A stretch of DNA of 64,000 nt from assembly GCF_017874715.1 (NCBI RefSeq), contig NZ_JAGGLR010000010.1, positions 186,001-250,000 on the forward strand. Reading direction: 5' to 3'. Both the position numbers and the translations under genes were made by a program. Of the stretch, positions 53,212-61,131 are shown piece after piece. The notes under the pieces were generated by a model. That model was given only the letters and a program-made list of their open reading frames with translations. It was not told the origin of the DNA and made no database searches. Position 1 is the first letter of the stretch, and the number at the start of each line of letters is the position of its first letter. The DNA comes from Streptomyces iranensis (GTDB lineage Bacteria > Actinomycetota > Actinomycetes > Streptomycetales > Streptomycetaceae).

Positions 53212-54219
53212 TCAGCCGCCGCCTCCGCAGCCGCCGCCCCCGCCACCACCACCGCAGCCCCCGCCTCCACCGCAGCCCGAACCGCCGCCGCCTCCGCCGC
53301 AGGACGAGCCGCCGCACGAGGAGCCTCCGCAACCGGAACCGCCTCCGCCGCCTCCACCTCCGCACCACGATCCGCCGCCGGAGTCCGTGGGTCCCGACGA
53401 CCCCGACGACCCCGAGTCGGTCGACGAACCCGAGGTGACGGGCACCTTTTGCGCATCCAGTAGCTGGGCCCGCAGCAGCGGGTCGTCCGCCAGGGCGGCC
53501 ACACCGGTCAGGGCGACGACGACCGCCAGGGGGACCGTCGCCGGATGGCCGATGGACCGGGCGCGCCGTATGCCGACCCCCGAGTCCCTCCGGTACGTCG
53601 CCAGCGCCCGCTGCCCGGCGGCGGTCAGCCTGCGCTTGCCCGCACTGGAGCAGATTCCGCCGATGAGGAAACCGGTGAACAGCGCGGGGGCGATCGTCAA
53701 GATCAGCGGAGGCCCGCCGTCGGCGACGGAGCCGATACTGATCAGGACGGCCAGAAACACCCCCATCGCGCACAGCCCGATCTGCGTCCGTGCCACGCCC
53801 CGCCAGAACCGGAGGGCGTCCGGCCGCACCATCAGCCCGCGGCCCGCCAGCTGGTCGCCGATCGCCTGCACCACCGGGCTGCGCATCAGCTCCCGGCGCA
53901 GCCACTTCAGGCCGCCGTGCGGGGAGATGGCGCACAGCCGCAGCAGCTCCTCCTCGACCGGGCCGCGCGCGACCGGCTGCCGTACCGAGACCACGCCGGG
54001 GTCGCCGATCGCCAGCCGCCCGTCCGCGTACATCGCGCTGATCACGGTGTCCGCCACCCGCCCCGGCCCGCCCGCCAGGAACGCGGCCTCCAGCAGGTTG
54101 TGTACCTGGGCGTACACCGGCCCGGAGACCTCCCTGCGCCGGGCCCGGACCGTACCCGTGATGAGCACCACCGACGACACGGCGACGGCCAGGTAGACCA
54201 GGGTCACGATCGCGCCCAT
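53212..54219 (-). CDS. TIGR04222-domain membrane protein with seven-Cys Gly-rich C-terminal tail (putative modified substrate)
   Basis: A 335-aa protein with an N-terminal helix (MGAIVTLVYLAVAVSSVVL). The TIGR04222 core is NLLEAAFLAGGPGRVADTVI and GPVEEELLRLCAI. Further helices are near ~165-185, ~190-210 and ~240-255. Residues 263-335 are a disordered Ser/Gly tail with Cys at 286, 297, 302, 307, 316, 322 and 331, each set in poly-Gly or GGSSC. The DUF692 stop overlaps an in-frame GTG at 54228 as GTGA, so the real start is GTG 54228 or ATG 54219 and translation is coupled to the enzyme gene. DUF692/MNIO enzymes act on cysteines of peptide substrates, so this tail is the likely target (inference). 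Confidence 0.85.
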   Translation of the reverse strand: MGAIVTLVYLAVAVSSVVLITGTVRARRREVSGPVYAQVHNLLEAAFLAGGPGRVADTVISAMYADGRLAIGDPGVVSVRQPVARGPVEEELLRLCAISPHGGLKWLRRELMRSPVVQAIGDQLAGRGLMVRPDALRFWRGVARTQIGLCAMGVFLAVLISIGSVADGGPPLILTIAPALFTGFLIGGICSSAGKRRLTAAGQRALATYRRDSGVGIRRARSIGHPATVPLAVVVALTGVAALADDPLLRAQLLDAQKVPVTSGSSTDSGSSGSSGPTDSGGGSWCGGGGGGGGSGCGGSSCGGSSCGGGGGGSGCGGGGGCGGGGGGGGCGGGG

Positions 54220-54224
54220 GCCGC

Positions 54225-55592
54225 TCACCGCCCCCCGCTCAGCGCGAGCCGGACCCGGCGGGCCAGCCGCGCCGCCGGATGGGACGGCAGGGGCGCGGGC
54301 CCGGACCGTTCCTGCCACCACCGCGTCAGCCGACGCCGGGCGGCCGCGTCGTCGGGCCGGCCGTCCGCCAGCAGATGCTCGGCGAACGACATCGCGTCCC
54401 GGCGGTAGCCGCCGGTCATCGGGCGGCCGTCGGCGTACCGCGCGAACGCCGGGCGGTAGCCGGTGCCCAGGATCTCGGGCAGCTCAGGGGCCACCTTGGC
54501 GATCACGGACGCCCGCTTGGCGGTCAGCGCCGCGCTCTGCACCCGCAGCCGCCGCCGGTCGAAGCCCTCGGGCGGCGGGGTGTCCCCGACCAGCGCGGAC
54601 AGCAGCGAGGCCTGGGCGAGCGCCAGCCGCTCCCGGACGGCGTCGGGCACGGGCGCGTCGGGCGCGAGTGCGTCGGGAACGGGCGCGTCGGGCATGAGTG
54701 CGTCGGGCATGGCGGACGCCCTCACCGAGGCCTCGGCGGCCCCGGCCCCGCCCCCGCCCCCGCCCCCGGCCCCCGCCGCCGTCACCGCGCGGATCGCGTC
54801 CAGCTCGCCCGCGAGCTCCTCGGACGCCGGGAAGTCCTCGTCGCGCTCCAGCAGCACCCCGGGCGGCATCGTACGGGCGCACAGCTCGGCGAGCACGTCG
54901 AGCACCGGCTGGGTCACCGGATGGGCGTGGCTGTCGTGCCACACCCCGTCCCGCTCCACCCCGCCCGCCACATGGACGTAGGCGATCGCCGACGTGGGCA
55001 GCTCGTCCAGCGCCTTGGCCGGGTCCTCGCCCCGGTTGACGTGGTTGGTGTGCAGATTGGCCACGTCGATGAGCAGCCGCACCCCCGTGCGCTCCACGAG
55101 CTCGGCCAGGAACTGGCCCTCGGTCATCTCCTCGCCGGGCCAGGAGATCAGCGCCGCGATGTTCTCCACCGCGAGCGGCACCGGCAGCGCGTCCTGCGCG
55201 ATGCGCACGTTCTCGCACAGCACGTCCAGCGCGTCACGGGTCCGCGGCACCGGCAGCAGATGCCCGGCCTCCATGGCCGGTGACGCGGTCAGTGGCCCCC
55301 CGGCCCTGACGAACGCGATGTGCTCGGTGACCAGCGGCGAGCCCAGCGCCTCGGCCCGTTCGGCCAGCGCCCGGAGGCGGCCGGGGTCGGGCCGCTCGGC
55401 TCCCCCGAGGCCGAGCGACACCCCATGCGGGACCACCGTGGTCCCGCGCTCGCGCAGCCGCCGGAGCGCGTCCGGCACATGGTCGGGGCAGATGTTCTCC
55501 GCCACCACCTCCACCCAGTCGATGCCGGGCAGCCGCGCGATGTCATCGGCGATCTCCGGTCGCCAGCCGATTCCGGTACCGAGGCGCACCAT
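54225..55592 (-). CDS. DUF692 (MNIO) multinuclear iron enzyme fused to a C-terminal partner-like domain
   Basis: A 455-aa protein from the ATG at 55592 with GAGGAGGGGGAG upstream. Residues 1-275 are the DUF692 TIM barrel with the family's metal-ligand motifs in order: H56 (VPHGVSLGL), H91 (TEHIAF), E143-N144 (AVENIAALI), D176/N179 (LLIDVANLHTNHVN), H207 (YVHVAGG), D220/H222 (WHDSHAHP) and E249 (LLERDEDFP). MbnB, TglH and ChrH of this family oxidatively modify Cys in RiPP precursors. A Gly-rich and Pro-Asp-Ala repeat linker leads to residues ~320-455 (LALAQASLLSALVG, RRLRVQSAALTAKRASVIAK, PELPEILG). That region resembles the separate DUF2063-type partner proteins of MNIO operons (inference). 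Confidence 0.9.
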   Translation of the reverse strand: MVRLGTGIGWRPEIADDIARLPGIDWVEVVAENICPDHVPDALRRLRERGTTVVPHGVSLGLGGAERPDPGRLRALAERAEALGSPLVTEHIAFVRAGGPLTASPAMEAGHLLPVPRTRDALDVLCENVRIAQDALPVPLAVENIAALISWPGEEMTEGQFLAELVERTGVRLLIDVANLHTNHVNRGEDPAKALDELPTSAIAYVHVAGGVERDGVWHDSHAHPVTQPVLDVLAELCARTMPPGVLLERDEDFPASEELAGELDAIRAVTAAGAGGGGGGGAGAAEASVRASAMPDALMPDAPVPDALAPDAPVPDAVRERLALAQASLLSALVGDTPPPEGFDRRRLRVQSAALTAKRASVIAKVAPELPEILGTGYRPAFARYADGRPMTGGYRRDAMSFAEHLLADGRPDDAAARRRLTRWWQERSGPAPLPSHPAARLARRVRLALSGGR

Positions 55593-55955
55593 GGCTCCCC
55601 CTCCTCGTTCCGTACCGCGTCCCCCGCGGTGTGTTCTCGCGTGCCGGAGTCATGACCCCATACAGGGAGGACGAATCCCCCGGCCGCATGGTTCAGAGGT
55701 TCATTTGAGCTTCGGGGTGTCACGGCGGGGACGGCCCGCGGGCGGTGGCCGTCCGGACGCTGGCCAGGGGGCGGCACGGGCGGTGCGAAAGGTCACCGGG
55801 TGGGTGGAGTCCCTGAATATGGTCACTGTTACAAAAAATTCCGGCCCTGTGGCGACAGACGTTCAGAAGGGAAAATAGGATCGGTCTGGTCTGGGGGGAT
55901 GGAAGATCACACCTTTGTGCCGCGCCCGCGCGCGGAGCGAGCGTGGGGGAAACAC
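55593..55955. other. Divergent intergenic region, no gene seen
   Basis: 363 bp between DUF692 and the PBP-like gene. The only AT-rich patch (AATATGGTCACTGTTAC followed by six A, about 55818-55842) is a likely promoter site for the rightward gene. GGGGACGGCCC near 55728 and GGCCGTCC near 55749 can pair weakly. Confidence 0.4.
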
Positions 55956-58025
55956 GTGCTGGGCAGCAGCGACAACGCCATGGGGAAGCACCGCAAGCAC
56001 CGCCGTAAGCCGCCATCGAGGAGCCGGGGGATGCGGCTGCGCCGGTGGGCGGCCACGCGGATCCGGCTGGACTACCCCCGGGCGGGGCGGCGCGGTGTGA
56101 CGCGATGGCTGCCGTCGTGGCGTCAGATAGCCCTGCTCTTCCTCTTCTGCCTCGGCAGTCTGACCGGTCTGCTGAGCTTTCTGTATCTGCAGACCGACAT
56201 CCCGAAGAACCTCAATGACTTCGCCACTCAGCAGGACAACGTCTACTACTGGGCCGACGGCACCGAGATGGCCCGCACCGGCCCGGTCAACCGGCAGGAA
56301 GTGCCGCTGGACAAGGTGCCGGAAGACGTCCAGTGGGCGGTGCTGGCCGCCGAGAACGCCAGTTTCTACACCGACAGCGGAGTGTCCCCGAGTGGGCTGA
56401 TGCGCGCGGTGACGCGGATGGTGACGGGCGGTGAGACGCAGGGCGGCTCCACCATCACCCAGCAGTATGTGAAGAACGCCTATCTGAACCAGCGCCAGAC
56501 CTTCTCCCGCAAGCTCACCGAGATGTTCATGGCCATCAAGCTGGACGACCGGATGAGCAAGCCGGAGATCCTCCAGCGCTATCTGAACACCAGCTGGTTC
56601 GGACGCGGCAGTTACGGCATTCAGCGGGCGGCGTACGCGTACTACGGCAAGGACGTCTCGGAACTCAACGCGAGCGAGGGCGCGTTGCTCGCCTCGCTGC
56701 TCAAGGGCGCCGGAACCTTCGATCCGACGCTCAGCACCAAGAACCACAAGCGGGCCGTCGACCGCTGGAAGTGGGTGCTGGACCGGATGGTGGACATCGG
56801 AAAGCTCTCCAAGTCCGAGCGGGCGCGCTATACGACGTTCCCCGAGCCCAAGGCACAGCCCAAGCCGGTGGGGCTCACCGGGCAGGTGGGCTATCTGGTG
56901 GAGACGGCCAAGGCGTATGTCAGCTCCCACACCGACATATCCGACGCCGATTTCGACCTGGGCGGCTATCAGATCCACACCACCTTCGAGAAGCCGAAGG
57001 TCCAGGCGCTCGCCAAGGCGGTAAAGGAGACCCGGGACGACCTCGACCCCGAGCAGCGCCCCGAGGACCGCCATGTGCGCATAGGCGCCGCCTCGGTGGC
57101 CCCGGGAGGCGCCATACGCGCGCTGTACGGCGGCCCCGGCTATCTGGAGCAGGGATTCAACGACGCGAACGCCTCCACCGTCCCGGCCGGCACCTCCTTC
57201 ACCCCCTTCGTCTACGCCGCGGCGCTGCGCGACGGCGTCCTGCTGGAGCGCAACGGCGCGCGGAAGGCCGTGACGCCCTCGACGCTCTACGACGGCGACA
57301 ACAAGATCGCGGTGCATACGCCCGAGGGCCCGTACTGGGACCGCGGCGGCAAGATCGTGCGGGCCACCAATGACGACGACGCCTCCTATGGGCAGGTCTC
57401 GCTGCGCCAGGCGATCGTGCGGTCCATCAACACCCCGATGATCCAGCTGGGCATGGACGTCGGCCTGGACCGGGTCCGGCAGGCGTCCATCGACGCGGGG
57501 CTGCTGCCCAGCAGCTTCGGCGCGCGGGTGCCCGCGTTCTCGCTCGGCACCGCGACCCCCAGCTCGATCCGTATGGCCAGCGCCTACGGGACGTTCGCGG
57601 CCGAAGGCACGCACTACGCGCCGTACTCGGTGAGCGGGCTCACCCACGGCGGGCAGAAGCTCGAGCTGCGCAAGGACAGCGCCAAGCGGGCCTTCAGCGC
57701 GGCGGTCGCGGCGCAGGTGGACGACGCGCTGCGCGGCGCGGTCCAGAGCCCGGACGGTTCGGCGCGCGAGGCAGCCGTGGGCGGTGGCGAGGTGGGCGGT
57801 GGCGAGGTGGCCGGTAAGGGCGGCACGGCGCAGGACGGCACCTCCGCCTGGTTCGTCGGGTACACCAAGAAGCTCTCGACGGCGGTCTCGCTGTCCCGGG
57901 TGGATCCGAAGTCGCAGGAGCTGATGCCGCTCAAGGGAATGGGCGGTGGAGGCGCCGATAATTCGGGCGACACCTACCCGATGGACATCTGGAAGAGCTA
58001 TATGACGGACGGGGCGGCGGAATGA
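55956..58025 (+). CDS. Class A PBP-like protein with intact transglycosylase and degenerate transpeptidase domain
   Basis: A 689-aa type II membrane protein. The basic tail and helix (IALLFLFCLGSLTGLLSFLYL) precede a GT51 transglycosylase at ~115-300, with E133 (LAAENASFYTDSG) and GGSTITQQYVKNAYL. The transpeptidase region (~395-660) keeps the overall fold sequence but lacks catalytic motifs. The SxxK position reads T413-S-F-T416 (VPAGTSFTPFVYAAAL), SxN is kept (S490INTP), and KTG is K621GG (AGKGGTAQDGTSAWFVGYT). It probably polymerises glycan without crosslinking. The start is uncertain: GTG 55956 has GGGGGA 5 nt upstream; alternatives are ATG 55899 and 55980. It converges with the deacetylase gene. 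Confidence 0.9.
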   Translation: MLGSSDNAMGKHRKHRRKPPSRSRGMRLRRWAATRIRLDYPRAGRRGVTRWLPSWRQIALLFLFCLGSLTGLLSFLYLQTDIPKNLNDFATQQDNVYYWADGTEMARTGPVNRQEVPLDKVPEDVQWAVLAAENASFYTDSGVSPSGLMRAVTRMVTGGETQGGSTITQQYVKNAYLNQRQTFSRKLTEMFMAIKLDDRMSKPEILQRYLNTSWFGRGSYGIQRAAYAYYGKDVSELNASEGALLASLLKGAGTFDPTLSTKNHKRAVDRWKWVLDRMVDIGKLSKSERARYTTFPEPKAQPKPVGLTGQVGYLVETAKAYVSSHTDISDADFDLGGYQIHTTFEKPKVQALAKAVKETRDDLDPEQRPEDRHVRIGAASVAPGGAIRALYGGPGYLEQGFNDANASTVPAGTSFTPFVYAAALRDGVLLERNGARKAVTPSTLYDGDNKIAVHTPEGPYWDRGGKIVRATNDDDASYGQVSLRQAIVRSINTPMIQLGMDVGLDRVRQASIDAGLLPSSFGARVPAFSLGTATPSSIRMASAYGTFAAEGTHYAPYSVSGLTHGGQKLELRKDSAKRAFSAAVAAQVDDALRGAVQSPDGSAREAAVGGGEVGGGEVAGKGGTAQDGTSAWFVGYTKKLSTAVSLSRVDPKSQELMPLKGMGGGGADNSGDTYPMDIWKSYMTDGAAE

Positions 58026-58091
58026 CCCGCACCGGCGTGAGCCGCCTCGGCCTGAGCCGCACCGGCGGAAAGGGCCCCGCAACGGGACCGC

Positions 58092-59408
58092 TCACTTGCT
58101 CTTGGCGTACGTGGACCAGTCCGGCGATTCCGCCGGGTCCAGCATCCGCAGCTTCTCCAGGACCTTCGGGTCCTGGGCGTCCAGCCAGTCGGCGAGCTGC
58201 TTGAACGACACGCACCGCACTCCGTCGCGGCGGCAGACGCTCCTCATCACGTCCTCGATGGCCTGCATATAGATGCCGCCGTTCCAGGTCTCGAAGTGGT
58301 TGCCGATGAACAGCGGCGCCCGGCTTCCGTTGTAGACCCGCTCGAATCCGTTCAGATATCCCTCGCGGGTCAGCCGCTCCCACTCCGCGTATTTCGCCGG
58401 ATCGCCCTCAGTGCTGTCACCGGACTGGTTGAAGAGGAAGTTGAAGTCCATCGAGAGGACCTGCTTCTCGCTCTCCGGATACGGCACCAGCTGCAGCGGG
58501 AAGTTCCAGATTCCATCGATCTTGGAGGGCCAGAGCTGGAAGTCGCCCGGGGAACTCGCGTCATAGCGCCAGCCGAGGGATTTGATCGCCGGAATCAGCG
58601 TCTTCTGGCCTTCCAGGCACGGCGCGCGCCCGCCCACCAGCTCCACGTCATAGTCGAACGGCAGCGGTTTGATGTCGGTGAAGCCGGTGTTCGTCTTCCA
58701 CTGCTTCACAAACGAATATGCCTGCTCCGTTTCGCTCTTCCACTCCTCGGTGGACCAGTCCTCCCCGCCCTTGGCGCCGCAGAAATGGCCGTTGAAGTGG
58801 GAGCCGATCTCATTGCCGTCCAGCCAGGCCCCGCGCAGCTGTTCCAGGGTCTCCCTGATGTGCTCGTCGGTGGGGAAGGATATGGCGGCCGAGCCCGGTT
58901 TGTGCTGGGGCGGCCGATAGAGGTCGCTCTTCGACTTGGGCAGCAGATACATGCCGCTCAGGAAGAACGTCATGGTGGCGTTGGTCTCCTTGGCCACCTC
59001 GCGGAAGCGGGAGAAGAGATGGTCGTCGTTCTCCAGCGCCCCGTCCCAGGAGAACACCACGAACTGCGGCGGCTTCTCGCCCGGTTTGAGCTTCTCGGGC
59101 TTGAGCTGGTGCGGCTGCGGTCCGGTGTAGGACGTGGAGCCGTCCCCGAGCACCTTGTCCTTGCCGTCCCAATGGGCGTACTTGTCTTCCTTCTTGGGCT
59201 CCTTGGGGACCCGGTCCGACTTGGGGGACGCCGCGGCCGCGGGGAGGTCCCCGTCCTGCGCGCCCCCCGCGTCCCCCGGCGAGGTCAGGGCTATCAGCAG
59301 CGCCACCACGACGGCCACGGCCGTCAGCGCGCCTATGGGCGCGGCCACGCCATAGGCGTTCTTCGCGTTTAAAGCCTTCAACGCTTTCACGATCTTCAGC
59401 GCCTTCAC
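58092..59408 (-). CDS. Membrane-anchored polysaccharide-deacetylase-like (CE4/NodB) protein
   Basis: A 438-aa protein from the GTG at 59408. An N-terminal anchor helix (APIGALTAVAVVVALLIAL) is followed by a Lys/Pro-rich stalk and an extracellular NodB-like barrel. The metal Asp lies in FSWDGALENDD, and the His-x3-His pair in GSHFNGHFCG (HFNGH). PLPFDYDVELVGG and SMDFNFLFNQSGD may form later motifs, divergent from classical CE4. It is much longer than a minimal NodB domain (~200 aa). It probably deacetylates a wall or exopolysaccharide GlcNAc polymer; the substrate is unknown. Convergence with the PBP-like gene suggests a cell-wall neighbourhood. Confidence 0.82.
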   Translation of the reverse strand: MKALKIVKALKALNAKNAYGVAAPIGALTAVAVVVALLIALTSPGDAGGAQDGDLPAAAASPKSDRVPKEPKKEDKYAHWDGKDKVLGDGSTSYTGPQPHQLKPEKLKPGEKPPQFVVFSWDGALENDDHLFSRFREVAKETNATMTFFLSGMYLLPKSKSDLYRPPQHKPGSAAISFPTDEHIRETLEQLRGAWLDGNEIGSHFNGHFCGAKGGEDWSTEEWKSETEQAYSFVKQWKTNTGFTDIKPLPFDYDVELVGGRAPCLEGQKTLIPAIKSLGWRYDASSPGDFQLWPSKIDGIWNFPLQLVPYPESEKQVLSMDFNFLFNQSGDSTEGDPAKYAEWERLTREGYLNGFERVYNGSRAPLFIGNHFETWNGGIYMQAIEDVMRSVCRRDGVRCVSFKQLADWLDAQDPKVLEKLRMLDPAESPDWSTYAKSK

Positions 59409-59429
59409 GGGTCCCGCCCCCTGGCAACA

Positions 59430-59441
59430 GTACAGATGTAC
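59430..59441 (-). promoter_or_regulatory. Short palindrome upstream of the deacetylase gene
   Basis: GTACAGATGTAC (5-bp arms, GA centre) lies 22 bp before the start, next to a direct repeat AGTATCACAGA/AGTATCACGTG (59451-59472) that may carry the promoter. Confidence 0.35.
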
Positions 59442-59491
59442 GTCCCCCTCAGTATCACAGAAGTATCACGTGCCCTTCACATCAGTCATCC

Positions 59492-60979
59492 TCACCAACC
59501 GGTCAAAAGCAGGTGGTTGACGAGCAGTGAGAGACAGGCCTGGACCAGGAGCCATCGGCGGCGATCACGGGCGGGCAGCAGCGCGGTGGTGGGCAGCAGC
59601 CAGACGATGAACGGAAGCCAGATCCGCTCCGTCTCGGCCTTGCTCATCCCGGACAGATCGGCCACGACGAGCGCCAGCAGCGCGGCGAAGGTCAGCACGA
59701 CGAGCCCGTACGGCGCACCAGGATCGCCCAGACGGCCAGGACCATCCAGACGGCCAGGACTGCCCGGACGGTCAGGATGGCCAGGACCGCCTGGACCGCC
59801 CGGACCGACCGGCCTGCCCAGGCGCAGCCGCCGGGCGGCGTCGGGCACCGCCGACAGCATCCGCCGCGCGCCCGCGACACAGGCGGGACCGGCGACCACC
59901 GAAGCGACGGCCACATTGGCCCAGACCCAGTACGCGTACGGGCGATCGGAGGCCACGCCCTGGTAGTAGCGCTCGACCAGCAGGGAGTACCCCTCCCACC
60001 ACCGGAACCCGGCCAGCGTGAACGCCCCGGCCACCACCGCCACCCCGGTCAGCGCGAAGGGCAGCGGCCGCGCGGTGCGGGCCAGCAGCAGTACGGCGGC
60101 GGCGGGCAGCGCCAGCAGCGTCAGCCCGTACGAGAGATAGACCGTCAGCCCCAGCAGCAGCCCGGAGGCCAGCGCGACCGCCACGGGCGCCCGGACCGTA
60201 CGCGTCGCCGCGAGCGCCAGCAGCGCGAGCCCCCAGGCCGCGACGGCCGCGAAGTAGCCGTCGGCCGAGGCGCCCACCCATACCGCCCCGGGCGCCAGGA
60301 CCAGGAACGGGGCGGCCGTACGCGCCGCCCGCTCCTGCCCCAGGGCGCGCAGCGTGACCAGGACCGCGACCGCCGCCGAGCCGCCCACGGTGACGCAGAA
60401 GGCCCCCGCCCAACCGCCGCCGCCCAGGCCCAGCCGGTCCAGGCCCACGAAGGTGAGCACGGCACCCGGCGGATGGCCCGCGATATGGGCGGGCCAGTGG
60501 TCGGGCTGAGTGAGCAGGATATGGCCGGTGAAGCCGCGCAGGGCCGCGCCGATGTCCTGGAACCGGTCGATGCCGCGCAGATACTCGTGGCGCGCCGTCA
60601 GCCGCTCCGCCACCCCGCGCCGCCATCCGTCGGCCAGCGCCAGCGACCAGATCCAGGCCATGGCCGCCGCCCAGACGGCGCCCAGCAGCCCCCGCCACGG
60701 CAGCCGCGCCGCCAGCCGGTGGCCGTGGAGGACGACCGCCGCGGCGACGGCCAGGGCGAGGGGCGTACCGGGGCCCACATGGGGCAGCCAGTCGGCGTAC
60801 AGCGGCGCCCAGTCGACGTACAGGGAGTGATCGGCCCGCTCGATCAGGGTGCCGACGACGGCGGCGACGGCGAAGACCAGGGCGGCGGCAGCGGCGGCGA
60901 ACACGTCCCGGCGACGGCCGGTCCGTGTGTCGTCCTGGGTGGGCTGGATGTCGACGTCGTCGCGGAGAGGGAGCTTCAC
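59492..60979 (-). CDS. Polytopic membrane protein, GT-C glycosyltransferase-like
   Basis: A 495-aa protein from the GTG at 60979 with a short cytoplasmic head and about eleven helices. An early extracytoplasmic loop carries acidic residues (DHSLYVDWAPLYADWLPH), and GRFQDIG-like RFQDIGAALRGF and HWPAHIAGHPPG match actinobacterial GT-C family proteins, which use polyprenyl-phosphate sugars. A collagen-like Gly-Pro insertion (GPGGPGGPGHPDRPGSPG, about residues 395-430) lies in a late loop; the DNA there is repeats of a 9-bp motif. The substrate is unknown. It starts 153 bp from the divergent molybdoenzyme gene. Confidence 0.72.
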   Translation of the reverse strand: MKLPLRDDVDIQPTQDDTRTGRRRDVFAAAAAALVFAVAAVVGTLIERADHSLYVDWAPLYADWLPHVGPGTPLALAVAAAVVLHGHRLAARLPWRGLLGAVWAAAMAWIWSLALADGWRRGVAERLTARHEYLRGIDRFQDIGAALRGFTGHILLTQPDHWPAHIAGHPPGAVLTFVGLDRLGLGGGGWAGAFCVTVGGSAAVAVLVTLRALGQERAARTAAPFLVLAPGAVWVGASADGYFAAVAAWGLALLALAATRTVRAPVAVALASGLLLGLTVYLSYGLTLLALPAAAVLLLARTARPLPFALTGVAVVAGAFTLAGFRWWEGYSLLVERYYQGVASDRPYAYWVWANVAVASVVAGPACVAGARRMLSAVPDAARRLRLGRPVGPGGPGGPGHPDRPGSPGRLDGPGRLGDPGAPYGLVVLTFAALLALVVADLSGMSKAETERIWLPFIVWLLPTTALLPARDRRRWLLVQACLSLLVNHLLLTGW

Positions 60980-61131
60980 GACGTCACGCTACGTCGCCGA
61001 GCCCGCCGCCGGGCCGCCGCGCCGCGCGCCGTCACCGGACCGTCAGATCTTCCCGGCAGGGCCCGTGACGTCACCGTTTCGTCATGGCCTCAAGCCCACT
61101 GGCGGCGGTGCGGCGGTCCTACGGTCATGCC

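Noticed and set aside
52532..53935. Long minus-strand frame through the repeats and TIGR04222 gene
   Set aside because: Its translation is Gly/Arg/Pro repeats in a different frame from the recognisable TIGR04222 protein.
57192..57203. Sequencing error as cause of the lost PBP SxxK motif
   Set aside because: Three or more separate substitutions in two distant motifs (TxxT and KGG), all in frame, are unlikely as errors; conservation in orthologues still needs checking.
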